From Myxococcus fulvus (lineage in GTDB: Bacteria; Myxococcota; Myxococcia; Myxococcales; Myxococcaceae), in the NCBI RefSeq assembly GCF_900111765.1, contig NZ_FOIB01000008.1, positions 372,001 to 436,000 on the forward strand: a DNA stretch of 64,000 nucleotides. Reading direction: 5' to 3'. Position numbers and translations under genes: made by a program. This document shows positions 51,572 through 63,020 of this stretch, in pieces. Below the pieces are notes generated by a model. The model was not told where the DNA came from and ran no database searches. It saw nothing but the letters and a program-made list of their open reading frames with translations. Within the stretch, counting starts at the first letter, position 1. Each line of letters starts with the position of its first letter.

Positions 51572-53252
51572 GACCCTCGATGGCGCTGCGGTTGCTCGAG
51601 TCGTACTTGAGGGCCTGCTGGAAGGCGGCCCGCGCGGCGGCTGAGTCGTGGGCCTTCACGTGGTCCACGCCGGAGCGGACGTACAGGATGGAGAGCTGCT
51701 TGCGCAGCTGCGGCCCCTGGCGGCTCCAGCCCTTGGAGAGCTCCTGGTCGATCTGCGCCGCGAGCGCGAGCTGGGAGATGGCGCGCGCCGTGTCGCCCTT
51801 CGCGAGCGCCTTGCGTGACTCGGCGCTGGTGGCCTCGAAGCGGACGAGCTGGGCGTGGAGCGTGTTGAGGCGGGCGCCCTTGGCGAGGTCCATTGCGCCA
51901 GCCAGGTCGTTGGCTTCGTAGAGGCGCAGGACGTCCGCCTCCGTCACGGGGCCCGTGGGCTTCGACGGCGCGGCCTTGGTGTCCGACACCGCGGCGGTGG
52001 CTTCGGGGAAGGCCATCACCTCCACGTCCGCGCTGGCACTGCTCGGCCGGACGGCGCCCGAGGCGATGTCCCGGGCACTCGGAGACGCAACCGTGTTGCT
52101 CGGCTGCGAACCCCGGCTCGCACCCGAGGCGATGTCGCGCGCGCTCATTCCGGTGACCGCAACCGTGTTGCTGGAGCCAGCGGCGCTCTGTCCGTCCGAG
52201 ACCTTCTCGGTCCGCGAGCCGCCCTCGCCGGTGTCCTGCTGTTGCCCGGTCCGGTTGCCATTCCTGGCGATGTCTCGGGCGCTGAGCCCAGCAGGAGACG
52301 CGGGGCGCCTCGTGCCCGAACCCTCATCCGGGGCAGTCCGCTCGACCTTCGTGGTCCCCGCGCTCTCTCCGCCAGAACCCTCACCCTCGTTGGCCGCGCG
52401 TCCCGTCACGGTCCGCGCATTGCCCGGGTCCACGAGCAGGGGCGGCTCGGCATTCGTATCGCCGCTCGCCGTCGTCGCGCCCGCGTTCGTCGTCGCGCTC
52501 TCGGTGGGGTTCACCGTGCGACTCGAACTCAATCCCACGGCCAGCACCGTCACCAGCGCGGCCACGGTGGAGCCCACGCCCGCGGCGACGAGCCCCACAC
52601 CCAGCGGCCCCAATCCCCGCTTGCGAGGCACGGGCGGAGGCATGGCCTGGGAGATGGCGGGCAGACCCGCGGCGGGCGTGCCTCCCGGACCGCGCAGGCG
52701 CAGCAGCGCGTTGCCCAGGGTAATCTCGTCGCCCGACATCACCTCCACCTCGCCCGTGACGCGGACGCGGTTGAGGAAGGTGCCGTTCTGGCTGCCCAGA
52801 TCCTTCAGGAGGAACTGGTCCCCCGTGCGGATGACCTGCGCGTGTCGCCGGCTGATGGACGGGTGCTGCAGCCTCAGGTCCGAGGACGACGACCGCCCCA
52901 ACACCAACGAGCCCTGCTGCACGGGCACCAGCTGCCCGATTCCGGGGCCGCGCTCGACGTACAGGAAGGCCGGCGGGTGACCGGGGTTCGAGTACTCGCG
53001 GCCCCAGTCGAACCTGGCCGACAGCTCCCGGTCCGCCTTGTCCCGACCCTTGCCCGAGCCCTGACGGGGCGCCTTGCGCGGGCCCGCCGGATACTGGGGC
53101 ACACGCTGGGGACGCGGGTCATCGGCCTGCAGCGGCGCCACCTCGTCATCGTCGAAGGGCAGCTCCACCTCGGGCTCCTTCGGCGCCTGCGAACCCGGCG
53201 GGCGGGGAGGGCGGGGCGGGCGCTTGGGATTCGGTGGAGCCATGAACACCAT
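51534..53252 (-). CDS. FHA domain protein with a TPR-like tail and SARDIA repeats
   Basis: 572 residues (ATG 53252; ATG 53243 gives 569). Residues ~1-85: Pro/Arg-rich. ~95-185: FHA domain with LVLGRSSSSDLRL, HPSISRRHAQV and DLGSQNGTFLN, the phosphothreonine site complete. One membrane helix at ~215-240. ~250-420 is disordered and holds GLSARDIARNG, GMSARDIASGAS and SPSARDIASGAV repeats. The C-terminal ~130 residues are helical pairs like TPRs (AISQLALAAQIDQELSKGW, AARAAFQQALKYDSSNRSA). Inner membrane; FHA side in the cytoplasm. Partner kinase not identified. Confidence 0.83.
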   Translation of the reverse strand: MVFMAPPNPKRPPRPPRPPGSQAPKEPEVELPFDDDEVAPLQADDPRPQRVPQYPAGPRKAPRQGSGKGRDKADRELSARFDWGREYSNPGHPPAFLYVERGPGIGQLVPVQQGSLVLGRSSSSDLRLQHPSISRRHAQVIRTGDQFLLKDLGSQNGTFLNRVRVTGEVEVMSGDEITLGNALLRLRGPGGTPAAGLPAISQAMPPPVPRKRGLGPLGVGLVAAGVGSTVAALVTVLAVGLSSSRTVNPTESATTNAGATTASGDTNAEPPLLVDPGNARTVTGRAANEGEGSGGESAGTTKVERTAPDEGSGTRRPASPAGLSARDIARNGNRTGQQQDTGEGGSRTEKVSDGQSAAGSSNTVAVTGMSARDIASGASRGSQPSNTVASPSARDIASGAVRPSSASADVEVMAFPEATAAVSDTKAAPSKPTGPVTEADVLRLYEANDLAGAMDLAKGARLNTLHAQLVRFEATSAESRKALAKGDTARAISQLALAAQIDQELSKGWSRQGPQLRKQLSILYVRSGVDHVKAHDSAAARAAFQQALKYDSSNRSAIEGLRRLETTAESAP

Positions 53253-53363
53253 TCTCGCTGATTGAGGACCGGCTGGAAGGTTCTCAGGGCCTGGGCGTCC
53301 GAAGTTGTCCAGGTCCGATGGTTTCCCCCAGCCCTTCCGGATTCAAGACCCCGTGAATGCTGG

Positions 53364-53390
53364 CCTGTACAGGGACCGGGAATCTAGAGT
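53364..53390 (+). promoter_or_regulatory. Palindrome and -10-like element before cysS
   Basis: CCTGTACAGG (53364-53373) is a perfect 10-bp palindrome; TAGAGT at 53385-53390 is a possible -10, 42 nt before ATG 53427. The palindrome would sit in the spacer/-35 region. Confidence 0.3.
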
Positions 53391-53426
53391 GGCGGCCACA
53401 CGCACAAAGACGGACCTCCAGGAGGA

Positions 53427-54908
53427 ATGGCGCAAGTGACGACTCCCCCCACCATCCGGCTCTTCAACACGATGACCATGCAGAAGGAGCTCTTGCAGCC
53501 CTCTGTCCCGGGCTGCGTGGGGGTCTATGTCTGTGGGCCCACGGTCTACAGTTACATCCATATCGGGAATGCTCGCACCTTCACGTCATTCGACGTGGTG
53601 GTCCGCTACCTCCGGTACCGGGGACTCCAGGTCCGTTATGTCCGGAACTTCACGGACGTGGACGACAAGATCATCAAGGCCGCCCAGGAGACGGGCGAGG
53701 CCCCGGTGGCGCTGGCGCAGCGCTACGTCGACATCTTCCGCGAGGACGCGAAGGCGCTGCACATGCTGGAGCCGGACGTGGCGCCCAAGGTGAGCGACCA
53801 CCTGCCGGAAATCATCGGCATCATCCAGAAACTCGTGGACAAGGGCTTCGCCTACGCCTCCCAGGGCGACGTGTACTTCTCCGTCAGCGCCGACAAGGAC
53901 TACGCGAAGCTGTCCAAGCGTCACCTGGAGGATTTGTGCGTGGGCGAGCGCGTACAGCCCGGAGACCAGAAGCGCGAGCCGCTCGACTTCGCGCTGTGGA
54001 AGGCGGCCAAGCCCGGCGAGCCCGCGTGGGAGAGCCCCTGGGGCCCGGGGCGTCCGGGCTGGCACATCGAGTGCTCCGCGATGAGCGCGAAGTACCTGGG
54101 TGAGACGTTCGACATCCACGGCGGCGCGCTGGACCTCATCTTCCCCCACCACGAGAACGAAATCGCCCAGAGCGAGTCCGCCAACGGGGTGGAGTTCGCG
54201 AAGTACTGGATGCACTGCGGCTTCCTGGACCTGGAAGGCGCGAAGATGTCCAAGTCGCTGGGCAACGTGGTGCGCCTGCGTGACGCGCTCCAGCGGGTGG
54301 ACGCGGAGGCCCTGCGCTTCTTCTTCCTCTCCACGCACTACCGCCACCCGCTCAGCTTCTCCGACAAGGCCCTGGCCGACGCGGAGGCGCGCATGGAGTA
54401 CTTCTACGAGACCCTGCGCAAGGTGGACGAGCGGCTCGCCGGCAAGGACTTCGGCGAAGGGCCGCTGCACGGCGAGCCCCACCGCTTCCTCGCCGAGTTC
54501 GAGTGCGCCATGGACGACGACTTCAACAGCGCGGGCGGCCTGGGCGCGTTGTCGGGGCTGTTCGGCCTGATGAACGAGCTGACCGACAAGCCGCCGGTGA
54601 AGGACAAGGCGCTCGTGGGGCGCACGCTGCGCGCGCTGCGCGAGGACGTGCGCAAGGTGTCCGGCGTGCTCGGCCTGTTCGAGGACGACTCCAGCGCGTG
54701 GCTCCTGCGCCGGCGTGAGCGCGCGGTGCGCGAGCGGGGCATCGACGTGGCGGAGGTGGAGCGGCTGCTCGGTGAGCGGACGGCCGCTCGGGCGGCCAAA
54801 GACTTCGCCGCCGCGGACCGGGTGCGGACCACGCTCAAGGAGAAGGGCGTGGAAATCATGGATACGCCCGCTGGCACCTCGTGGAAGGTGGCGGCCGCGC
54901 AGGGCTGA
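53427..54908 (+). CDS. cysS: Cysteinyl-tRNA synthetase
   Basis: 493 residues, ATG 53427 with AGGAGG immediately before it (tight spacing). Class I signatures HIGN (HIGH motif variant, in YSYIHIGNARTF) and KMSKS (AKMSKSLGN); zinc ligands at the CGPTVY Cys, ECSAM Cys, and HHENEIAQSE. Charges tRNA-Cys in the cytoplasm. Full length for the family. It precedes the exported M28 peptidase, with 44 nt between. Confidence 0.97.
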   Translation: MAQVTTPPTIRLFNTMTMQKELLQPSVPGCVGVYVCGPTVYSYIHIGNARTFTSFDVVVRYLRYRGLQVRYVRNFTDVDDKIIKAAQETGEAPVALAQRYVDIFREDAKALHMLEPDVAPKVSDHLPEIIGIIQKLVDKGFAYASQGDVYFSVSADKDYAKLSKRHLEDLCVGERVQPGDQKREPLDFALWKAAKPGEPAWESPWGPGRPGWHIECSAMSAKYLGETFDIHGGALDLIFPHHENEIAQSESANGVEFAKYWMHCGFLDLEGAKMSKSLGNVVRLRDALQRVDAEALRFFFLSTHYRHPLSFSDKALADAEARMEYFYETLRKVDERLAGKDFGEGPLHGEPHRFLAEFECAMDDDFNSAGGLGALSGLFGLMNELTDKPPVKDKALVGRTLRALREDVRKVSGVLGLFEDDSSAWLLRRRERAVRERGIDVAEVERLLGERTAARAAKDFAAADRVRTTLKEKGVEIMDTPAGTSWKVAAAQG

Positions 54909-54916
54909 GGGGCTGC

Positions 54917-54952
54917 GGTGCCCCGGGCCTTCGTGTTAGGGCTCGGGGCACC
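54917..54952 (+). promoter_or_regulatory. 9-bp inverted repeat touching the M28 peptidase start codon
   Basis: GGTGCCCCG (54917-54925) pairs with CGGGGCACC (54944-54952); ATG follows directly at 54953. TGTTAGGGC (54934-54942), an extended -10-like element, lies in the loop. It may be the cysS terminator, an operator or both. Confidence 0.45.
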
Positions 54953-56650
54953 ATGAAGCACCTGCTGTCACTGCTACTGGCCCTGGCCTCCGCTCCCGCG
55001 CTCGCCCAGCGCGCGCCCCTCGTCACGCCCGCCGAGAAGACGGCCGCGGGCACCATCGACCCGGACGTGCTGCGCGCGCACATCCGCTTCCTCGCGCATG
55101 ACTTGCTCGAGGGACGTGGACCCGGCACCCGGGGCGACGCGTTGGGGCAGGCGTACATCGCCTCGCAGTTCGAGGCCCTGGGCCTGAAGCCCGCGGGCAC
55201 GGACGGAACGTTCTTCCAGCCCTTCGACCTGGTGGGCGTCACCGGCCATCCCCAGACGATCTCCGTGCGCGCGCCCCTGGGCAACGCGGAGCTGAAGTTC
55301 CACGAGGACTTCATCGCGGTGTCGGGCGTGCAGAGCCCCGAGGCCCGGCTGGATGCCTCCGAGCTCGTCTTCGTGGGCTATGGCATCCAGGCGCCCGAGT
55401 ACGACTGGGACGACTTCAAGGGGATGGACGTGCGCGGCAAGACGCTGCTCATCCTCAACAGCGACCCGGAGGATGACCCGCGCATCTTCGGTGGGCGCAC
55501 GCGGCTGTGGTACGGCCGCTGGGATTACAAGTACGAGCAGGCGGCGAAGGTGGGCGCGGCGGGCGCCATCATCCTGCACACCACGCCGAGCGCCGGCTAT
55601 CCGTGGCAGGTGGTCCAGTCGTCGTGGACGGGTGAGCAGTTCGAGCTGCCCGCCACCACCGGCCCCCGGCTTCAGGTGAAGGCGTGGACGACGGAGGACG
55701 CCACGCGCCGGGTGCTGCAGCTCGCGGGGCGGGACTTGGAGACGCTGCGCGCCGCCGCGCAGTCGCGTGACTTCCAGCCCGTGCCGCTGGGTGTGACGGT
55801 GTCCACGCGCTTCGCCAACGAGGTGCGCCGCCGGCCCACCGCGAACGTGCTCGCGCTGTTGCCAGGCAGTGACGCGAAGCTGTCCAACGAGGTGGTGCTC
55901 TACAGCGCGCACCACGACCACCTGGGCAAGAAGGAGGGCGGCAAGCCGGGCGAGGACACCATCTACAACGGCGCGCTCGACAACGCGGCGGGCGTGTCCG
56001 CGATGCTGTCGGTGGCGCGCGCGTATCGCTCGCTGCCCAAGGCTCCGCGCCGCTCCATCCTCTTCGCGGCCGTGGCCGCGGAGGAGCAGGGGTTGCTGGG
56101 CTCGCAGTACCTCGCGGAGCATCCGCCCGTGCCCGCGGGCCGCATCGCCGCCAACGTCAACATCGACGGCGCCAACATCCACGGACGCACGCGCGACATC
56201 ACCGTCATTGGCCTGGGCAAGTCCAACCTGGACGCGGTCATCACGGCGCTGGCGAAGACGCAGAGCCGCGTGGTGAAGGCGGACCAGCTGTCGGACCGGG
56301 GCTTCTTCTACCGCTCGGACCAGTTCAACTTCGCGCGCCAGGGCATCCCCGCCGCGTACTTCGGCAGCGGCATGGACTTCATCGGCAAGCCGGAGGGCTG
56401 GGGCCGTCAGCAGCGCGAGGCGTGGGAGGCCAAGCACTACCACCAGCCGTCCGACGAGCTGCGCGCGGATTGGGACATGACCGGCGCGGTGGAGGACGCC
56501 CGGCTGTTCTTCCTGCTGGGGGCCCACGTGGCCCGCGTGCCGGAGCTGCCGCGCTGGAACAAGGGCGACGAGTTCGAGGCGGCCCGCCTGGCGGCCTTGA
56601 AGGCGCTCGAGGCGCCCAGGACGCCTCCGTCGGAAGGCGCCTCGAAGTAG
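54953..56650 (+). CDS. Exported M28-family zinc metallopeptidase (aminopeptidase)
   Basis: 565 residues with a signal peptide (LLSLLLALASAPALAQ). Propeptide/PA-type insert at ~130-260 (LRVGYGIQAPEYD, AAKVGAAGAIILHT). Peptidase motifs: YSAHHDHLG (His and Asp metal ligands), YNGALDNAAGVSAML (bridging Asp), AAEEQGLLGS (catalytic Glu and ligand Glu), VNIDGANI (Asp) and HYHQPSDEL (His). All five metal ligands are kept. Periplasmic or secreted; releases N-terminal amino acids, useful to a predator. No ribosome site before ATG. Confidence 0.9.
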   Translation: MKHLLSLLLALASAPALAQRAPLVTPAEKTAAGTIDPDVLRAHIRFLAHDLLEGRGPGTRGDALGQAYIASQFEALGLKPAGTDGTFFQPFDLVGVTGHPQTISVRAPLGNAELKFHEDFIAVSGVQSPEARLDASELVFVGYGIQAPEYDWDDFKGMDVRGKTLLILNSDPEDDPRIFGGRTRLWYGRWDYKYEQAAKVGAAGAIILHTTPSAGYPWQVVQSSWTGEQFELPATTGPRLQVKAWTTEDATRRVLQLAGRDLETLRAAAQSRDFQPVPLGVTVSTRFANEVRRRPTANVLALLPGSDAKLSNEVVLYSAHHDHLGKKEGGKPGEDTIYNGALDNAAGVSAMLSVARAYRSLPKAPRRSILFAAVAAEEQGLLGSQYLAEHPPVPAGRIAANVNIDGANIHGRTRDITVIGLGKSNLDAVITALAKTQSRVVKADQLSDRGFFYRSDQFNFARQGIPAAYFGSGMDFIGKPEGWGRQQREAWEAKHYHQPSDELRADWDMTGAVEDARLFFLLGAHVARVPELPRWNKGDEFEAARLAALKALEAPRTPPSEGASK

Positions 56651-56708
56651 GGCAGGGGCCGCTCCGTCCGCCGGTCGACGAGCGGGTACAAATGTGCAGT
56701 GTTTCCCT

Positions 56709-56732
56709 CCGCGAGGGTGTTAAACCTCGCGG
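56709..56732 (+). promoter_or_regulatory. 8-bp inverted repeat next to the uvrB start codon
   Basis: CCGCGAGG (56709-56716) pairs with CCTCGCGG (56725-56732); ATG is at 56735. The loop holds TGTTAAAcc, an extended -10-like element (TG at 56718, TAAACC 56721-56726). No Shine-Dalgarno before uvrB. Confidence 0.45.
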
Positions 56733-56734
56733 AT

Positions 56735-58837
<2,103 letters not shown>

Positions 58838-58849
58838 GAGGCGCCTGTC

Positions 58850-60790
58850 ATGGACGTGAAGCTCCAGGAGAAGCTCGACGCCCTCCCCACCGAGCCCGGC
58901 GTGTACCTGATGAAGGACCGCCGCGGGCAGATCATCTACGTGGGCAAGGCCATCAACCTGCGCAGCCGCGTGCGCTCGTACTTCACACGCACGGGGGACA
59001 CGCGCGTCTTCGTGTCGCTGCTCGACGAGCTGCTTGGCGACCTGGAGACGGTGCTCGTCCACAACGAGAAGGAGGCGCTGCTCCTCGAGAACGAGCTCAT
59101 CAAGAAGCACCGTCCACGCTTCAACGTCCTGCTCAAGGACGACAAGCAGTTCATCTCGCTGCGCCTGGACCGCACCCACGCCTATCCGCGCCTGGAGGTC
59201 GTCCGCAAGTACGAGCGCGACGGGGCGCGCTACTTCGGCCCGTACTCCAGCGCGGGCGCCATCCGCGAGACGCTGCGCATCATCAACCGCTACTTCCGGC
59301 TGCGCACCTGCACGGACCACGTGCTGGCCAACCGCAAGCGCCCCTGTCTGTTGTTCCAGATTGGCCGCTGCCCGGCCCCGTGCGTCCACCCCGTCCCCGA
59401 GGACGACTACCGTCGCAGCGTGGACGAGGTCGTCATGTTCCTGGAGGGCAAGGCGAGTGAGCTGGTGGAGGGCCTGCGGCTGCGGATGAAGCGGGCGGCG
59501 CAGGACCTGAAGTTCGAGGAGGCCGCGCGGGTGCGCGACCAACTGCTCGCCATTGAACGAAGCCTGGAGCGTCAGAAGGTCGCCACCACGGACTTCAAGG
59601 ACCAGGACGTGTTCGCCCTCTACCGCGAGGGGGACCGCATCCTGTTCTACGTCCTCTGGGTCCGTCAGGGCCGCCTCAACGGCGGACAGGCGTTCCCCTT
59701 CGGCAGCCAGGAGTTCCCCAACGAGGAACTGCTCGCCTCGTTCGTGAACCTCTACTACGACCAGGGCAGCTTCGTGCCGGAGGAGGTGCTGCTGCCGCTG
59801 GAGCCCGAGGACGGCCTCGCGGGGCTGGAGGGCCTGCTCACCGAGCGGAAGGGCGAGCGCGTGCGCGTCATGGTCCCCAAGCGGGGGGAGAAGCACGAGC
59901 TGGTGAAGATGGCGGAGAAGAACGCCGAGCAGGCCTTCATCGAGCGCCGGCGCACCAAGGACGAGACCGACCAGGTGCTCTCCCGCCTCCAGCAGCGGCT
60001 GGGCCTGCGCAACTTCCCGCGCCGCATGGAGTGCTTCGACATCTCCCACTTCCAGGGCTCCGCCATCGTCGCCTCCCAGGTGGCCGTGACGGATGGCGAG
60101 GCCGACAAGTCCCGCTACCGGAAGTACAAGATCAAGACGCTGGAGAAGCAGGACGACTTCGCCAGCATGTACGAGGTCGTCACGCGCCGGCTCAAGCGCG
60201 GGCAGGAGGACGGCGACCTGCCGGACCTGCTCGTCATCGACGGCGGCAAGGGCCAGCTCGCCAGCGCGCACGCGGCCATGAAGGACCTGGGCGTGGACAC
60301 GGTGGACGTGGTGGGCCTGGCCAAGAGCCGGGACCTGGAAGTCTTCGACCGGGACGCGGAGAGCGCTCGCAGCCCCGAGCGGGTGTTCGTCGTGGGGCGA
60401 AAGGACCCCATCGTCCTGGCGCAGAACTCGGCGGAGATGTTCATGCTGACGCGCATGCGGGACGAGGCCCACCGCTTCGCCATCACCTTCCAGAAACAGG
60501 TGCTGCGAAAGAGCCGGGTGCGCTCGGCGCTGGAGGACATCCCGGGGGTGGGGGAGGTGCGGCGCAAGGCGCTCCTGCGGCACTTCGGCTCGCTCAAGCG
60601 CGTGGGCGAGGCGAGCATCGAGGAGCTGGCGGAGGTCGTCGGTCCGGCGGTGGCGGAGCGGGTCCATGCGGGGCTTCATGGACACCCCGACGAAGAGGCC
60701 GAGGACCCCGTCCGGGAGGCTTCCCTGGATGACGCCACCGAACCCTCGCACGAAAAATCACGGGGAGGGTCGCCACCCGGTGCGGCGTGA
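58850..60790 (+). CDS. uvrC: Excinuclease ABC subunit UvrC
   Basis: 646 residues. Makes both incisions in nucleotide excision repair. GIY-YIG domain at the N-terminus ([18 protein letters not shown]; catalytic Arg and Glu follow in LRSRVRSYF and LLLENELIK), Cys cluster [14 protein letters not shown] motif ([17 protein letters not shown]), the RNase H-like domain with CFDISHFQG and VIDGGKGQL, and C-terminal helix-hairpin-helix ([13 protein letters not shown]). Operon with uvrB; the tail after residue 600 is acidic and variable. Confidence 0.97.
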   Translation: MDVKLQEKLDALPTEPGVYLMKDRRGQIIYVGKAINLRSRVRSYFTRTGDTRVFVSLLDELLGDLETVLVHNEKEALLLENELIKKHRPRFNVLLKDDKQFISLRLDRTHAYPRLEVVRKYERDGARYFGPYSSAGAIRETLRIINRYFRLRTCTDHVLANRKRPCLLFQIGRCPAPCVHPVPEDDYRRSVDEVVMFLEGKASELVEGLRLRMKRAAQDLKFEEAARVRDQLLAIERSLERQKVATTDFKDQDVFALYREGDRILFYVLWVRQGRLNGGQAFPFGSQEFPNEELLASFVNLYYDQGSFVPEEVLLPLEPEDGLAGLEGLLTERKGERVRVMVPKRGEKHELVKMAEKNAEQAFIERRRTKDETDQVLSRLQQRLGLRNFPRRMECFDISHFQGSAIVASQVAVTDGEADKSRYRKYKIKTLEKQDDFASMYEVVTRRLKRGQEDGDLPDLLVIDGGKGQLASAHAAMKDLGVDTVDVVGLAKSRDLEVFDRDAESARSPERVFVVGRKDPIVLAQNSAEMFMLTRMRDEAHRFAITFQKQVLRKSRVRSALEDIPGVGEVRRKALLRHFGSLKRVGEASIEELAEVVGPAVAERVHAGLHGHPDEEAEDPVREASLDDATEPSHEKSRGGSPPGAA

Positions 60791-60854
60791 TTAATTTCCG
60801 CTGCAGACTGCGGGGGGAAGCGCGCTGGAACCGCGACGTTCCTGGGGTTTTTAA

Positions 60855-60884
60855 TTGCGACTGGGCTCCGCGCTGATTTATAGC
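60855..60884 (+). promoter_or_regulatory. Promoter of the DUF507 gene
   Basis: TTGCGA (60855-60860), 18-nt spacer, TATAGC (60879-60884), in a locally A+T-rich stretch; leader about 40 nt with GAGGGAC before ATG 60927. Confidence 0.45.
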
Positions 60885-60926
60885 GGTTGACGATTCGAGC
60901 AGATCCAAAGAGGGCGAGGGACCGAC

Positions 60927-61445
60927 ATGAGGCTGTATCCGAAGGTGATCCCGATCATTTCGCGAGAGACGATTCAACGGCTCATGCAGGATGGGGACAT
61001 CGAGGTGGAGCCGATGCGCGTGGCGGACGCCGAGATGGACCTTTCGGCCATCATGCGTGAGTACCTCGCGAACGAAGAGCGTGTGAACCAGGCGACTCGC
61101 GAGGCGCTGGAGCGTCGTGGATACGACCCCTCCAAGTTCAACCAGGTGAAGCGCGAGATGGCCGACGTCCGCGGCTTCAAGATGGGCGACGAGGGCATCG
61201 AGTACGTCATCAACCAGATGATCGAGTTCCTCCTCATCAGCCGGAACGTCGAGGAGGTATTCTCGGCGGATAACTCGCTGCGTCAGAAGATCCACGTGGT
61301 GATGAAGAAGCACCTGGACGTGGACGAGGACATCGACAAGGAAGCGCGCTCCCGCCTGAAGCACCTGCAGGAGGGAACGAGCAGCTTCGAGATCGAGTAC
61401 AACAAGACGGTGGAGCAGATCCGCCGCGCTCGGGGCCTCATCTAG
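60927..61445 (+). CDS. DUF507 family protein
   Basis: 172 residues, ATG 60927 with GAGGG upstream. Highly charged all-helical protein, MRLYPKVIPIISRETIQRL at the start and a second copy-like half (YVINQMIEFLLISRNVEEVFSADNSLRQKIHVVMKKHLDVDEDIDKEARSRL), which is the DUF507 pattern seen in Deltaproteobacteria-type genomes. No enzymatic motif; no membrane segment. Own promoter. Lowest-G+C codon use among neighbours (more AAG/GAG/ATC), consistent with a well-conserved, highly expressed gene. Confidence 0.85.
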   Translation: MRLYPKVIPIISRETIQRLMQDGDIEVEPMRVADAEMDLSAIMREYLANEERVNQATREALERRGYDPSKFNQVKREMADVRGFKMGDEGIEYVINQMIEFLLISRNVEEVFSADNSLRQKIHVVMKKHLDVDEDIDKEARSRLKHLQEGTSSFEIEYNKTVEQIRRARGLI

Positions 61446-61515
61446 TCTTCTTGGAGAGAGGGGACTGTCGTTCCCCGCTCCGCTGCCTACCTTGTTGCAC
61501 AAGGAGGCAGCGTCG

Positions 61516-63003
61516 ATGGCGGGACCTCTCACCACGCTTCTTTTGTCCGGAGTACTGGCCGCCGGGCCAGGCGGGTTCACGTTCGAGGGCCGGGAGGCCA
61601 GCGCGGGGACCGAGCGACCGGACGGCTTCTTCATCCAAGGACCCTTGCCCTTCACGGACCTGGCCGAATCCGGCACGGGGAGCGCCGAGCTCACCGTGGA
61701 GGACCGGGTGGACCTGGCGCAGGCCACGTACGGCGACAAGGCGGCCTTCCAGGCGTCGTTCCGCCTGGGGAACACCGAGTACCGGGTGGAGCTCGCCCAG
61801 GCCGGTTTCCCGCCCGCCCAGGCCCGTTCCCAGGGCTCGTCGACCTTGCCCCCGCCACCCCGGCACACGGTGGGCGGTGGCGTGCTCCTGAACGTGCCCC
61901 TCTATGGCGACAGCGGGCTGGGGTGGTCGGTCATGACCCGCTCCCACGCGGCGGTGGCCGTGTGGGGTGTGGGGAGCGTGTGGCGCGATGGCCGGTTGCT
62001 GACGGACACGGCGCTCATCCACGTGGCGGCGTTGGACGCGGGGGCATTCGCGGATGATTCGACGCACCGGATGCTGCGTCAGGCGCGGGCGGGGGACACG
62101 GAGCTGGTGGTGCTCGCGTACAACCTGCCGACGGACGTCGAGCGTCGGGGCTTCGTGCAGTTCGTGTTCGAGGACGTGGCCATCGAGGTGGCTGGGGTTC
62201 CGGTGCGTTCGGTGGCCGTGGTGGAGAACACGGGGAACCTGACGGTGGAGCCGACGCGGCTGACGCCGGTGCCGGCGAACGTCGCGCCCGGCCTGCCGCC
62301 CATCCTTCCGCAGCCGACGGCGACGGGAGGCAGCGGCCTGGCGACGGGGACGTCCGTGTCCGCGCCGGAGGTGGGGACGCCCGGGGGCAGTCGGGTGTTC
62401 GTGGGCGGGGGGCAGGGCGGCACGGTGGTGCAGGGTGGCGCCACGGTGGGGACGGGGACGGCCGACGTGACGGCGCCCGAGGCGCCCGCGGTGGTGAGTG
62501 GCGGCTTCCCCACGAGCGTGGTGGCGGAGCCGCCGGTGAACATCTCGGGGGTGACATTGGGGACGCCGACGACGAGCCCGACGCTCGCGGCGGAGGGTGT
62601 GCTGACGACGGGCGCGTCGCCGGTGGGGACGGCGCCTGGGTTCTTCGGCTCCTCGGGGACGACGTCGAGTCTGGCGACGACGGGGTCGTTCTCGGTGCCG
62701 GTGCCCTCCGTGACGACGCCGAGCTTCGATGCGTTCCTGGGGACGTCGCAGGTGAGCCCGGGGATCCTCGCGACGGCGCCTCCGCTCAATGCGGCGCCAG
62801 GCTCACCGCCGCCGGGGCTGCTCGGAACGCCCACGCCGCTCAACGCCGCGCCCGCGCCGCCGCTCTTCGGGTCTCCCACGCCGTTGAACGCGGGGTCCGC
62901 CACGACGCTGCCCGCGACGCCCGCTCCGGCCAATGCGACGCCCGCCCCGGCCAGTGCTGTGCCCGCGACGTCGGCGCCAGGCGGCGCGGCTCCGGCGAAC
63001 TGA
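61516..63003 (+). CDS. Secreted Ser/Thr/Pro/Gly-rich protein with structured N-terminal half
   Basis: 495 residues from ATG 61516 with AAGGAGG eight bases upstream. Signal peptide-like TLLLSGVLAAGPG. Residues ~20-250: beta-rich domain (FRLGNTEYRVELAQAG, GLGWSVMTRSHAAVAVWGVGSVWRDGRLL, VVLAYNLPTDVERRGFVQFVF). Residues ~255-495: low complexity, with PLNAAP or PLNAGS repeated (~4 copies) and many TP/SP/GT steps. Likely exported. I recognise no family; an unlinked outer protein or spore/matrix component is possible. Confidence 0.7.
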   Translation: MAGPLTTLLLSGVLAAGPGGFTFEGREASAGTERPDGFFIQGPLPFTDLAESGTGSAELTVEDRVDLAQATYGDKAAFQASFRLGNTEYRVELAQAGFPPAQARSQGSSTLPPPPRHTVGGGVLLNVPLYGDSGLGWSVMTRSHAAVAVWGVGSVWRDGRLLTDTALIHVAALDAGAFADDSTHRMLRQARAGDTELVVLAYNLPTDVERRGFVQFVFEDVAIEVAGVPVRSVAVVENTGNLTVEPTRLTPVPANVAPGLPPILPQPTATGGSGLATGTSVSAPEVGTPGGSRVFVGGGQGGTVVQGGATVGTGTADVTAPEAPAVVSGGFPTSVVAEPPVNISGVTLGTPTTSPTLAAEGVLTTGASPVGTAPGFFGSSGTTSSLATTGSFSVPVPSVTTPSFDAFLGTSQVSPGILATAPPLNAAPGSPPPGLLGTPTPLNAAPAPPLFGSPTPLNAGSATTLPATPAPANATPAPASAVPATSAPGGAAPAN

Positions 63004-63020
63004 GGCGAGGGTCGGTGACG

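Noticed and set aside
61460-61476. Short hairpin GGGGA/TCCCC after the DUF507 gene as terminator
   Set aside because: Only five base pairs; too weak to list, and it overlaps the likely promoter of the next gene.
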